A DNA stretch of 63,095 nucleotides, from contig CALFCI010000031.1 in NCBI GenBank assembly GCA_937951135.1, positions 1 through 63,095 on the forward strand, in the 5' to 3' direction. The stretch is from an uncultured Aquimarina sp. (GTDB lineage: Bacteria > Bacteroidota > Bacteroidia > Flavobacteriales > Flavobacteriaceae). The notes below the pieces were generated by a model, which had not been told where the DNA came from, made no database searches, and worked only from the letters and a program-made list of their open reading frames with translations. Below, one piece after another: positions 1 to 8,365 of this stretch. Position 1 is the stretch's first letter; the number at the start of each line of letters is the position of its first letter. The position numbers and the translations under genes are program-made.

Positions 1-240
1 TTATTCAATATTAATAACCTCTTCAATCTGAGGCGCATATTTTTTGATCGTCATTTCTACCCCAGATTTTAAAGTCATCTGGTTTACATTGCATCCCACA
101 CAAGCCCCTTGTAACTGGACTTTAACGCGTTTGCTATCTTCAATAGCAACCAAAGCAATATCTCCTCCATCACTTTTTAGAAAAGGTCTAATCTCTTCTA
201 AAGCCTTTTCAACATTACTTCTTAATTCTTCAGCAGTCAT
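1..240 (-). CDS. NifU C-terminal-domain (Nfu-type) Fe-S scaffold/carrier
   Basis: A 79-residue protein consisting only of the NifU C-terminal domain. The signature GACVGCNVNQ puts the two Fe-S-ligating cysteines at residues 47 and 50 (CxxC). Nfu-type proteins hold a [4Fe-4S] cluster at a dimer interface and pass it to apo-enzymes in the cytoplasm. The stop codon is at the very edge of the window, so the gene is complete. It lies 3 bp downstream of the Mrp-family gene on the same strand, so the two are almost certainly co-transcribed, as expected for two Fe-S maturation factors. There is no N-terminal A-type or NifU-N domain. Confidence 0.93.
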   Translation of the reverse strand: MTAEELRSNVEKALEEIRPFLKSDGGDIALVAIEDSKRVKVQLQGACVGCNVNQMTLKSGVEMTIKKYAPQIEEVINIE

Positions 241-243
241 TCT

Positions 244-1383
244 TTATTTTTTTACAGCAGCACATCCTGCCATTGTGGTTATTTTAATTGCTTCCGTAGG
301 AGGTAAATCGTCGTTTCTACGAACAACTTCTTCTACTACATTTTTTGTTAAAGCTTCAAAAGCTTTTGTTATAGGGCTTTCAGCTTGTAATGCTGCTGGC
401 CGACCTACATCACCCGCTTCTCGAATACTTTGTACTAAAGGAATTTCTCCTAAAAAGGGAACATCAATCGTTTCCGAAAGATGTCTAGCTCCTTCTTTTC
501 CAAAGATATAGTATTTTTGATTAGGAAGCTCTTCAGGCGTAAAATATGCCATATTTTCTATGATTCCCAAAACGGGAACATTAATACTCTCTTGTTGAAA
601 CATAGCAACTCCTTTTCGTGCATCTGCCAAGGCTACATTTTGCGGAGTGCTCACGATTACAGCACCAGTAATTGGCAAGGATTGCATGATCGATAAATGA
701 ATATCACCTGTCCCTGGAGGTAAATCGATTAATAGGAAATCCAATTCGCCCCAAGCCGCATCAAATATCATTTGATTTAATGCTTTGGCGGCCATAGGTC
801 CTCTCCAAACCACAGCTTGATCGGGTTGTGTGAAAAAACCAATAGATAAAACTTTAACCCCATAACTCTCTACAGGTTTCATTTTTGATTTTCCATCTAC
901 GGTAACCGATAAAGGGCGTTCACGTTCTATATCAAACATAATCGGTGCAGATGGGCCATAGATATCAGCATCCAATAATCCTACTTTAAACCCCATTTTA
1001 GCTAGCGTAACTGCTAGGTTAGAAGTTACGGTAGATTTTCCGACACCACCTTTTCCAGAAGCCACGGCAATGATGTTTTTCATCGATGGTATCGCTTTTC
1101 CTTTAATGGTTGGTTTAGCTTTTTCTTTTTGAGCCTCCTCGACCTTAATATTTACAGTAATCTTAGCTTTTTCATAAACGTTTTCGTGAATAGCTTTCAT
1201 TACATCAACCTCTGCTCTTTTTCGAATATGTAGTGCAGGTGTAGACAATACCATATCAACTACGATTTCATCTCCAAAAGTGATTACATTTTTTACAGCA
1301 CCACTGGCTACCATATTTTCACCTTCACCCGCTACTGTGATGGTCTCTAAAGCCTTAATAATATCTGATTTTTCTAACTTCAT
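244..1383 (-). CDS. mrp: Mrp/ApbC-family P-loop ATPase, Fe-S cluster carrier
   Basis: A 379-residue protein with an N-terminal MIP18/DUF59-like domain (about residues 5-85) joined to a ParA/MinD-type ATPase. The deviant Walker A GKGGVGKST is at residues 110-118, followed by LLDADIYGPS and LIDLPPGTGD. This is the bacterial Mrp/ApbC family, which carries Fe-S clusters in the cytosol. The CxxC that bridges the cluster in E. coli ApbC normally follows the ENM motif. Here the text after ENMAYFT has no cysteine at all, and the only late cysteine is in the C-terminal tail (AGCAAVKK). The first gene of a two-gene operon with the Nfu-type protein. Confidence 0.95.
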   Translation of the reverse strand: MKLEKSDIIKALETITVAGEGENMVASGAVKNVITFGDEIVVDMVLSTPALHIRKRAEVDVMKAIHENVYEKAKITVNIKVEEAQKEKAKPTIKGKAIPSMKNIIAVASGKGGVGKSTVTSNLAVTLAKMGFKVGLLDADIYGPSAPIMFDIERERPLSVTVDGKSKMKPVESYGVKVLSIGFFTQPDQAVVWRGPMAAKALNQMIFDAAWGELDFLLIDLPPGTGDIHLSIMQSLPITGAVIVSTPQNVALADARKGVAMFQQESINVPVLGIIENMAYFTPEELPNQKYYIFGKEGARHLSETIDVPFLGEIPLVQSIREAGDVGRPAALQAESPITKAFEALTKNVVEEVVRRNDDLPPTEAIKITTMAGCAAVKK

Positions 1384-1441
1384 TTTTCTTTTTCTTTTCT
1401 CTACATTGAAGTACTGCTATACTCTAATTTAATTCTAACTG

Positions 1442-1449
1442 CAAAGATA
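1442..1449 (-). promoter_or_regulatory. Probable -7 element of the mrp-nfu operon
   Basis: Read on the minus strand this is TATCTTTG, a perfect match to the Bacteroidota -7 consensus TAnnTTTG, 59 bp upstream of the mrp start. No clear TTG -33 element is visible at 17-21 bp, so the call rests on the -7 match alone. Confidence 0.45.
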
Positions 1450-1610
1450 CTTTGAATAGTTAAGATTATAAAGTAAGAGTATTGGAAATGAGATGGGCTT
1501 TAAAAAATAAAGTACTGCTTTTTTTAATCCTTGATGTGCAATGGTATAATTCTTGTTAAATGTGAAGTGTTTAATTTTTGTCACGAATCCTGAAATACTA
1601 AGTCGCTATT

Positions 1611-2452
1611 ATGAAAAGAGTTCTATTATTATTGATGCTATGGCTAGGAGTAAGTGTGTCTATTTTTGGGCAAGGGAAATTAGAAAAATCTGAAAAAAGT
1701 TTAACAAAATCATTAGAACAAAAATCAGATGCTATGCATTCTAATGCGGTAACGTCAAGGAACTCTTCGAGTTCGACAGATAATTCTCTTACAGAAGTAT
1801 TTGGAGCTTTTTTGGTAAAATCATTGATGGTAGTTACTTATGGTGTTCTTGTAGAAACCCCTATGGAAAGAGAACATAGGGCTAGTGCTGCTCTTTCATT
1901 ACAAAATATCCATATTACAATTCTAGTAAAGGCAACTATGCCTATGAACAAGGAAATGATAGCCAATTGTTTCGTGTCAAAATTTCTAATCAGTTTATCG
2001 TAGAAAACGGAGACCTTTATGGAAATCATCTTACTGTAGATGCACAGTTTTTAAGAAGAGGAGGGCTAGAAATATCATATCTCCAATTATGGGAAGGAAA
2101 TAAAAATTTTGGTAATAATACGCTCGGAGTATATACTGCCTTAGCAAAATATCACCGGGTTCGAACAGAAAAGTTCAATGCTTGGTGGGGGTTAGGTGCA
2201 ACTTATGTTGCTGGGGAAGTACAAGAATTTGGCTTTGCGTATGGTCTTGGAGCGGAACTTTTTTTAGCAGATCCTCTTAGTTTAGAACTAAATTTCACTC
2301 AATCTTTTATCAATAAAGAAACACTGTATACAGTTGCACCTAAACTAAACTATCATAAGAATCGCTATATTTTTTCAGGAGGATATGAGCATATAAAAAT
2401 AGGAAGTGAGCATTTTTCTATGTTTTCAGTTGGAATTGGAGTTTCTTTATAA
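1611..2452 (+). pseudogene. Secreted conserved hypothetical protein, interrupted by a frameshift
   Basis: The first frame (from ATG 1611) starts with a signal peptide (MKRVLLLLMLWLGVSVSIFG) and runs to a stop at 2003. The biologically sensible continuation is in another frame and ends at 2452: the text KYPYYNSSKGNYAYEQGNDS leads smoothly into a beta-rich domain (ISNQFIVENGD, LEISYLQLWEG, WWGLGATYVAGEV, SVGIGVSL) of outer-membrane or periplasmic character. The second frame is closed upstream by a stop at about 1881, so the indel lies between about 1881 and 1905. The stop-free second half suggests a recent inactivation or a sequencing error. I do not recognise a function. The end overlaps the convergent alkyltransferase-like gene by 6 bp. 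Confidence 0.7.
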
Positions 2453-2785
2453 TTCCCGCATAGGATCCCAAAATACCGTTTTAAAATTTTGAATTTGATG
2501 ATCAATAACGATAATACCTTCATTTTCTAACAATTGCTGCATCAAATTTGTACCTTCAAAATGATGTTTTCCAGTCAGTACCCCTATTCGGTTTACAACA
2601 CGGTGAGCAGGGACATCCTCTAGTCCATGAGCGGCATTCATTGCCCACCCTACCATTCGTGCACTTTTTGCAGCGCCCAGATATTTGGCGATAGCACCAT
2701 AAGAAGTAACTTTTCCATAAGGAATTAAACGAACTACAGCATATACACGATCAAAAAAATTAGGTTCTGTAGTAGTTCTAGTCAT
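2447..2785 (-). CDS. Alkyltransferase-like (ATL) DNA-binding protein of the MGMT family
   Basis: A 112-residue protein with only the DNA-binding C-terminal domain of O6-methylguanine-DNA methyltransferase (FFDRVYAVVRLIPYGKVTSYGAIAKYLG, winged helix). The PCHR active-site motif reads PAHR at residues 59-62, so the alkyl-accepting cysteine is alanine. Known ATL proteins, which have tryptophan at that position, bind O6-alkylguanine without repairing it and flag it for nucleotide excision repair. A similar role is inferred here. It overlaps the convergent frameshifted gene and lies 4 bp downstream of the LysE-type exporter gene on the same strand. Confidence 0.88.
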   Translation of the reverse strand: MTRTTTEPNFFDRVYAVVRLIPYGKVTSYGAIAKYLGAAKSARMVGWAMNAAHGLEDVPAHRVVNRIGVLTGKHHFEGTNLMQQLLENEGIIVIDHQIQNFKTVFWDPMREL

Positions 2786-2789
2786 AGTT

Positions 2790-3419
2790 TTAAGTCCAAG
2801 TGTATATAATTCGTGCTACAGTAATTAATACTAAAACAAGCATTAAGATCCCCATAAAGTAATTCGAATATTTAGTGATTGAAGCTGTTTTTTGTTCTAT
2901 TTTCATAAAGCACAGTACATACAAATATAACGTAGCAAATGTGCCAAAAGCAGCAGCGAGTGTGAATACGGCAATATTGATAATATTATAGTTTACTGTA
3001 CCGCTAACATTAAGACCAGCGCCTACAGCACAAAAATAGGGAATGGGTAACACGTTTATTGCGGATATCATAAGTCCTTTAAAAAAGCTTCGTGCATCTT
3101 TAGTATTGGAGAGTTTTATTTTGGTGCTCCGCTGTTTTGCTTTAACAAAAAAGTAAATTGCCAAACAAAAAAAGATGACGGCTCCAGTACGCAATAGCAT
3201 AACGCGAACAAAAGGATTGTTGAAAATGTATTTAGCCAATAAGATAGCAATTAAAGCTTGAAATAGTACCGTGACAGATGCGCCAATAGCAACTAAAATA
3301 CCGTTGTTTTTACCACGTTCTAAGCATGTTTTCACTACAGTCATATTAATCAGTCCGGGAGGAATGACTCCTACAAAAGCAGCAATAAAAGTGATCAAAA
3401 AAAGTTTTGTTATTTCCAC
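2790..3419 (-). CDS. LysE/RhtB-family amino-acid exporter-like membrane protein
   Basis: A 209-residue integral membrane protein with about six hydrophobic segments. The N-terminus (FVGVIPPGLINMTVVKTCLERGKNNG) matches the LysE/RhtB family's P-G-P-N signature loop, with PPG instead of PGP. The family exports amino acids or similar small solutes from the cytoplasm; the substrate cannot be told. Spacing of 12 bp to the upstream trmB and 4 bp to the downstream ATL gene suggests a trmB-lysE-atl operon. Confidence 0.85.
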   Translation of the reverse strand: MEITKLFLITFIAAFVGVIPPGLINMTVVKTCLERGKNNGILVAIGASVTVLFQALIAILLAKYIFNNPFVRVMLLRTGAVIFFCLAIYFFVKAKQRSTKIKLSNTKDARSFFKGLMISAINVLPIPYFCAVGAGLNVSGTVNYNIINIAVFTLAAAFGTFATLYLYVLCFMKIEQKTASITKYSNYFMGILMLVLVLITVARIIYTWT

Positions 3420-3431
3420 AAGATGATCGCT

Positions 3432-4106
3432 TTAATTGATCTTAAATTGAATATAAGTAATGGCCTTATTGTGTTCTAAATATTGATTCTCATAAAAGGT
3501 TTGAATCGTAGTTACTTCTTCTGGCGAACCCTCATTGTTGTACACATCGTGATTCGCATAGCAAACTTCATGGCCTTCGCCATGCAGTAGTCCTAGGGTG
3601 TATCCATGCATAAACTCACTATCAGTCTTAAGGTGTATAATGCCCTGAGGTTGCAATATTTTTTTATACGATTGTAAGAAAGAGGTATTTGTTAATCTGT
3701 GCTTTGTTCTTTTGTATTTAATTTGAGGGTCAGGAAACGTAATCCATATTTCATCGACTTCTCCTGGGTTGAATATGTGTTCTAGTAACTCAATTTGAGT
3801 TCTTATAAAACCCACATTTTGCATATCATTTTCTATAGCGGTTTTGGCACCGCGCCAAAATCTAGCCCCTTTAATATCGATTCCAATAAAATTTTTGTCA
3901 GGAAATTTTTCAGCTAGACCTACAGTATATTCCCCTTTTCCACAACCTAACTCTATTACTATAGGATTGTTGTTTTTAAAAAACACACTATTCCATTTTC
4001 CTTTTAAATCTAATGTGTTTTCAATAACCTCTTCGCGTGTAGGTTCGATAACGTTATGAAATGTTTTATTTTCATTAAAACGTTTCAGTTTATTTTTACT
4101 TCCCAA
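3432..4106 (-). CDS. trmB: tRNA (guanine-46-N7)-methyltransferase
   Basis: A 224-residue protein making m7G46 in the variable loop of tRNAs. The SAM-binding motif VIELGCGKGEYTVGLAEKFP and the TrmB signature TFPDPQIKYKRTKHRLT are present, with the family's conserved FIGIDIKGARFWRGAK between them. Length and domain order are normal for TrmB. It is the promoter-proximal gene of an apparent three-gene minus-strand operon. Confidence 0.96.
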   Translation of the reverse strand: MGSKNKLKRFNENKTFHNVIEPTREEVIENTLDLKGKWNSVFFKNNNPIVIELGCGKGEYTVGLAEKFPDKNFIGIDIKGARFWRGAKTAIENDMQNVGFIRTQIELLEHIFNPGEVDEIWITFPDPQIKYKRTKHRLTNTSFLQSYKKILQPQGIIHLKTDSEFMHGYTLGLLHGEGHEVCYANHDVYNNEGSPEEVTTIQTFYENQYLEHNKAITYIQFKIN

Positions 4107-4436
4107 AATATCTCTTAATTAATATGCTTAAACGGGTATATATAGCTTAATACCAAAATGAATTAAAGAATGCTCTTTTAATGTCTTTTTGCTATACGAT
4201 ACATTCATTGTTATAGTTAGTGCAAAAATACCATTTTAGATAATCATACATTTATGATTTAAGAAATTAAATTTGAATTGGTAGTACTAGTACTGAAATA
4301 GATGAATTAAAGCTTTCTGCTTTATACAGAATACTTGTAAAATGTTAAAATGTATTTAAAATTAAGTGTTTAATAGCGTAAAAATTTCACATCGTAACTT
4401 AAAAAGCGTATCTTTATTGTCCCAAAGATAAAGTTT
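4107..4436. other. Divergent intergenic region, trmB / T9SS-tail gene
   Basis: AT-rich, with no ORF of note. A TAnnTTTG match on the minus strand (TATTTTTG, 4223-4230) could serve trmB. On the plus strand TATCTTTA (4409-4416) lies about 20 bp before the ATG at 4437 and is a one-mismatch -7 candidate. No hairpin or repeat is obvious. Confidence 0.4.
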
Positions 4437-4790
4437 ATGAAAAAAAAATACCCCTTAATGTTATGCATTGCATTATTTTGCGCTATGTTCTTTAATATAG
4501 AGTCAAATGCTCAATCGATCCCACCTACAAAGGCAGAAGATTCTATAAGAACTTCTATCGAAGGATTAAGTATACTTCCAGCTCCTGTAAAATCAGGAGA
4601 ACCTTTACATATTACTTCAGATTCAAAAAGCTCTAAAATTATTTGTGTATACAATAATTTAGGTGAGAAAATATTATTTAAAGTAATGACAGATTCGAAG
4701 CTTGATACTTCAGATTTAAATCCAGGAATACACATCATACAAGTCACAGAAGATGGTGTTACAGCAACAAGAAAATTAGTAGTGAACTAG
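4437..4790 (+). CDS. Small secreted protein ending in a T9SS type A sorting domain
   Basis: A 117-residue protein: a signal peptide (MKKKYPLMLCIALFCAMFFN, cleavage near SNAQS), a short linker, then a C-terminal domain of about 70 residues (ICVYNNLGEKILFKVMTDSK, DLNPGIHIIQVTEDGVTATR, KLVVN). This matches the Por/T9SS type A sorting domain, which directs proteins through the outer membrane. There is almost no passenger between signal and sorting domain, so either the mature product is tiny or this is the remnant of a larger secreted protein. It stands alone between a divergent housekeeping operon and the LuxE-like cluster. Confidence 0.8.
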   Translation: MKKKYPLMLCIALFCAMFFNIESNAQSIPPTKAEDSIRTSIEGLSILPAPVKSGEPLHITSDSKSSKIICVYNNLGEKILFKVMTDSKLDTSDLNPGIHIIQVTEDGVTATRKLVVN

Positions 4791-5118
4791 AGTGATTTAA
4801 CGATACTTAGTGTTCTAATGCCGCTAAGTCCATGATCAAAAATCATAATGATTTAGTTTTCAGGGATACCCATAGAGTTTCATAAGAAGAAGGATAGTTG
4901 CTTGTTTTTTAGTCTAGGTTCTTGTCTCTTGTCCCGCACCTCGGGGGTTAAAACAGTACGAGAGATTATATGCTAGAAAAAAGTTCTTTAACTACTGTTT
5001 TTTTAGATATTTGTTAATTTTTGTCATATACTAAAGTTCTAATGATATCACTTGCTTTTAATAGACTAGTGTAGCTCTTTTTTATACATTTGTTTTTTAT
5101 ACACTAAGAATACATTTT
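4791..5118. other. Intergenic region with a solo end of the 167-bp repeat and a -7 element
   Basis: 5014-5036 (TTAATTTTTGTCATATACTA) resembles the right end of the repeat copy at 8366-8538 but has no matching left end. A heptamer-like run GGTTCTTGTCTCTTGTC lies near 4917. TACATTTG at 5085-5092, 26 bp before the LuxE-like ATG, is a perfect -7 element for that gene. Confidence 0.5.
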
Positions 5119-6099
5119 ATGCTAGTAGATGCTATATTTTCTATTCGGAATTCTACAGATTTCGAGCGAGTAGCTTTGGAGGTATTTCATTTTCAGTATC
5201 GTAATAACCCGGTATATCATAAGTTTTGTAAGCTTCTTAAGATTTCAGAATCGCAAGTGAGTGCAGTTAAAGAGATTCCTTATATGCCAATTGAATTCTT
5301 TAAAAGTTTTGAAGTGGTGACTACTAAAGCGTCTCCAGAAGCAATTTTTACAAGTAGTGGTACTACAGGGAGTCAAGTAAGTTCACATCACGTAGCAAGT
5401 TTAAGTATATACGAATCTAGTTTTAGAAAAGGTTTTGATCATTTTTATGGTGATATTAGGCAGTATACGATACTTGCATTATTACCTTCATATTTAGAAC
5501 GTCAAGGATCTTCATTGGTCTATATGGCGGATACCTTAATTAAAGACAGTCAGCAAAAAGACAGTGGTTTTTATCTAGATGATATGGATAGATTGATCGC
5601 TACACTTAGGCGTTTGGTAACCGAAGGCAAAAAGGTACTCTTGTTAGGGGTTTCTTTTGCGCTGTTAGATCTAGCAGAATATAATTCACTTCAGTTGGGA
5701 GATGCTGTTATTGTTATGGAAACAGGCGGTATGAAAGGAAGAAAAAAAGAAATGATTCGGGCTCACTTGCATGGACTACTTCAGCAAGGTCTTGGTGTTT
5801 CTCGAATTCATAGTGAATATGGAATGACAGAATTATTAGCACAAGCGTATTCAAAAGGGGATGGTGTCTTTGCGTGTCCTCCTTGGATGAAAATTACGAT
5901 AAGAGATCCTAAAGATCCATTATCTATGCTGCCCAATGGAAAAGTTGGGGGATTGAATTGTATTGATCTTACTAATTTGCACTCCTGTTCTTTTATTGCT
6001 ACACAAGACTTAGGGAAAACACATCCAGATGGTGGTTTTGAAGTTTTAGGTCGATTTGATGATAGTGATTTGAGAGGGTGTAATTTAATGGTTGTATAA
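5119..6099 (+). CDS. LuxE/PaaK-type acyl-protein synthetase-like adenylating enzyme
   Basis: A 326-residue protein of the LuxE acyl-protein synthetase family, a short branch of the ANL adenylating enzymes. The ATP-binding loop reads TSSGTTGSQVSSHH (about residues 73-86), and the later SEYGMTELLAQAYS matches the A5-type motif. LuxE activates a fatty acid and holds it as a thioester; Bacteroidota relatives are annotated as acyl transferases of unknown acceptor. There is no luciferase or LuxC homologue nearby, so bioluminescence is not implied. It heads a compact plus-strand cluster; the next gene starts 3 bp after its stop. Confidence 0.85.
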   Translation: MLVDAIFSIRNSTDFERVALEVFHFQYRNNPVYHKFCKLLKISESQVSAVKEIPYMPIEFFKSFEVVTTKASPEAIFTSSGTTGSQVSSHHVASLSIYESSFRKGFDHFYGDIRQYTILALLPSYLERQGSSLVYMADTLIKDSQQKDSGFYLDDMDRLIATLRRLVTEGKKVLLLGVSFALLDLAEYNSLQLGDAVIVMETGGMKGRKKEMIRAHLHGLLQQGLGVSRIHSEYGMTELLAQAYSKGDGVFACPPWMKITIRDPKDPLSMLPNGKVGGLNCIDLTNLHSCSFIATQDLGKTHPDGGFEVLGRFDDSDLRGCNLMVV

Positions 6100-6102
6100 G
6101 TA

Positions 6103-7122
6103 ATGGCAAGCTCCAAAACTTCAGGGTGCATTGTTTTTCCCGTACTCGTATTAATGTCTGGTATTGGTGCAGGAATCATTCGATTTTTCATGCCGATTTC
6201 AATGGGTACTATTTTTGTAATGCTACTTTTGTTAAGCTCGTGGATTTGGGGTAAAATAAATAGTGATGATCAAGGTAAAACATCGTATCGTTACCTTATC
6301 TATAGTGTAGTTATGTTTGGTGTCTTTTTTGTCTTTCGAAATTTTTCATTCCCAACAGGAATTTTTCCAGATCATTTTTCAAACATTTCTGAAAAAATTT
6401 ATAAAGAAAAACGATATGAAAATGGAGATTCTATTACAATACTAAGTCAAAACAGATCTTGGAAAGATAATTATGGGAATAGATATACCGGTATTTTTTC
6501 AATACGAGAAGAAGATTATTATTCCAATGAGCGTAGTTATCTAAGTCATACGAGAACATACCCCAATTTAAGTTGGAGTGCTTTGTATTCTTATCTTATT
6601 CAGTTAGATACTCCTAAGCTTGACTTGATTTTAGCGTCGCTAACACAAATTAAAGAAACGAAGAAACTCAATCAATTGGAGTTTGCTGAAATGGTAGTTA
6701 CCTTGGTACAGGACATACCCTATTCTTATGTGTTTGATATACCTTGTGAAGCTCCAGAGCGTTATGATACATCAATTCGAAAAGTATTACAAAAATGCCC
6801 AGAGTGTTGTCTTGGAGATATTCCTTACGGAATTCAGGGACCTATAGGTTTTATGGGAAATTTAAAAGGTGATTGTGATACTAGAACGGTATTGATTTAC
6901 GCGGTTTTAAGTTATTTCGGGTATGATGTTGTTATTTTAAATAGTGAGCAGTATATGCATTCTATCATAGGAATTAACCTCCCTGCTACAGGTTCTTACA
7001 AAATATATAGGGGCAAACGATATTATGTTTGGGAAACAACAGGAAAGTATTTTACATTAGGAATGCTTCCTAGGAATATAGATAATATGAATCATTGGAC
7101 AGTTACATTAACCAATCCGTAA
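6103..7122 (+). CDS. Membrane-anchored transglutaminase-like-fold protein
   Basis: A 339-residue protein with three hydrophobic stretches in the first 90 residues, then a soluble domain. Its C-terminal part contains GDCDTRTVLIYAVLSYFGYD, then HSIIGINLP, then YVWETTGKYF. The order Cys-His-acidic in these contexts resembles the catalytic triad of transglutaminase-like cysteine peptidase folds. The CPECC segment before it may bind metal or form disulfides. Substrate unknown. It starts 3 bp after the LuxE-like gene and is followed after 10 bp by a DUF350-like protein, so the three are probably one operon. Confidence 0.6.
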   Translation: MASSKTSGCIVFPVLVLMSGIGAGIIRFFMPISMGTIFVMLLLLSSWIWGKINSDDQGKTSYRYLIYSVVMFGVFFVFRNFSFPTGIFPDHFSNISEKIYKEKRYENGDSITILSQNRSWKDNYGNRYTGIFSIREEDYYSNERSYLSHTRTYPNLSWSALYSYLIQLDTPKLDLILASLTQIKETKKLNQLEFAEMVVTLVQDIPYSYVFDIPCEAPERYDTSIRKVLQKCPECCLGDIPYGIQGPIGFMGNLKGDCDTRTVLIYAVLSYFGYDVVILNSEQYMHSIIGINLPATGSYKIYRGKRYYVWETTGKYFTLGMLPRNIDNMNHWTVTLTNP

Positions 7123-7132
7123 ATTACATAAA

Positions 7133-7648
7133 ATGCAAAATAAATTAATACTATTGGCTTGTATAGAAATTGTGCTATCACTTACAGTATCTGTGCTTAT
7201 TCTTTTTATATCGTTTAGCGTCTTACAAAAACTATTCTTTAAAAAGGTAACCCTTAAAGAGCATAATATGGCTTTTTCTATTTTTGTGGGAGGGGTTATT
7301 GTGTCTATAGGAATGTTAATTAGTGAAATTATTCCATCAATCACTGCGATTATTCGATTGTCTATGTCAGGACATCAAGAGATCACTATGGGGACTGTTA
7401 TTCAATATTCTAGTTTGTATCTAGGGATTGGCTTTTTGTTTTCTATCTTGATTAATGGAGCTGTTTTTGTGCTATTCTCAATGTTAACCAAAGGCATTAA
7501 CGAGTTTAAAGATATTCAGAATAATAATAGTGCTACAGCAATTGTTGTTACGGCGATTTTAATCGCGATCACCCTAATTACAAAAGATAGTATCAGTTTA
7601 TTGATTAGTGCCTTAGTTCCCTATCCAGAAGTGACTAACTTTCTGTAA
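7133..7648 (+). CDS. DUF350-like four-helix membrane protein
   Basis: A 171-residue protein with four predicted transmembrane helices. The segment NMAFSIFVGGVIVSIGMLIS resembles the NxAfAixxgG motif of DUF350, and the duplicated layout (two helix pairs) fits that family. No biochemical function is known to me. The gene is the third and last of the LuxE-like cluster; the following intergenic space carries a copy of the 167-bp repeat. Confidence 0.6.
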   Translation: MQNKLILLACIEIVLSLTVSVLILFISFSVLQKLFFKKVTLKEHNMAFSIFVGGVIVSIGMLISEIIPSITAIIRLSMSGHQEITMGTVIQYSSLYLGIGFLFSILINGAVFVLFSMLTKGINEFKDIQNNNSATAIVVTAILIAITLITKDSISLLISALVPYPEVTNFL

Positions 7649-7672
7649 ACTTTAAATAAGAATATAATTTGT

Positions 7673-7839
7673 CTGAGTACATGACAAAAAATAGTTGTTC
7701 TCAATTCAAAGTTGCATCATTACTTTGTGATCCAGACCTACTAGGTTTCCGAAACCTAGTAGGTCTAACAGTGTCGAACTATAAAAACAATGTTTATCCA
7801 TAGCTTAAAGCATAGCGACTTTTTTTGTCATGTACTCAG
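7673..7839. repeat. R1 element, copy 1 (167-bp inverted-repeat element)
   Basis: The ends are inverted copies: CTGAGTACATGACAAAAAA at the left and its near-perfect complement TTTTTTTGTCATGTACTCAG at the right. The centre holds a 33-bp palindrome (7734-7766) with 15-bp arms AGACCTACTAGGTTT. Two further full copies are at 8366-8538 and 14680-14845. No coding capacity. The architecture suggests a miniature non-autonomous element or REP-type unit. Confidence 0.85.
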
Positions 7840-7907
7840 ATAATTTGTAATATTCTTGTAAGGGTATTTATAATGGATCGACTGATCTAGTGTAAAATAT
7901 ATAATCC

Positions 7908-8357
7908 ATGAACTATTTTTATTTTAGCATCTTTTTTATTGTAACAACAGTAATAAGTGCACAACAAATAGATTATAATACTGATAAAGGTGCTATCGCA
8001 TCAGGATATGATGTAGTATCGTATTTTAAAGGAGATGCAATAGAAGGAGATAAAAAATATAGTACGACTCATGATACGGCACAATACCGATTTTCGAGTC
8101 AGGAAAACTTGAATACATTCAAGAAAAACCCTGAAAAGTACATTCCTCAATATGGTGGATATTGTGCTTATGCTATAGGAGTAAATTCAGAAAAAGTAAG
8201 TATTGATCCTGAAACCTACGAGATTAGAGATGGGAAATTATATTTGTTTTACAATTCTTGGGGAGTAAACACCCTTAAGAAATGGAAAAAAGAAGGCGCT
8301 GAAAAATTAGCAGTACAAGCCGATGTAAATTGGCGTCAAATAAAGACGAAGAAATAG
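7908..8357 (+). CDS. YHS-domain secreted protein
   Basis: A 149-residue protein: a signal peptide (MNYFYFSIFFIVTTVISAQQ) followed by a YHS-type domain (GAIASGYDVVSYFKGDAIEG, YRFSSQENLNTFKKNPEKYI, PQYGGYCAYAIG). Such proteins are periplasmic and small; some YHS domains bind metals, but no function is established for this group. A C-terminal tail rich in Trp and Lys follows. It is flanked on both sides by copies of the R1 repeat and is therefore probably transcribed alone. Confidence 0.85.
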   Translation: MNYFYFSIFFIVTTVISAQQIDYNTDKGAIASGYDVVSYFKGDAIEGDKKYSTTHDTAQYRFSSQENLNTFKKNPEKYIPQYGGYCAYAIGVNSEKVSIDPETYEIRDGKLYLFYNSWGVNTLKKWKKEGAEKLAVQADVNWRQIKTKK

Positions 8358-8365
8358 TAGAATAC

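Noticed and set aside
44-511. Long plus-strand frame opposite mrp/nfu
   Set aside because: Antisense to two clear genes, no recognisable domain, Ser/Phe-rich shadow translation.
5119-6099. Bioluminescence (lux) operon
   Set aside because: Only a LuxE-like gene is present; no luxA/B/C/D homologues nearby.
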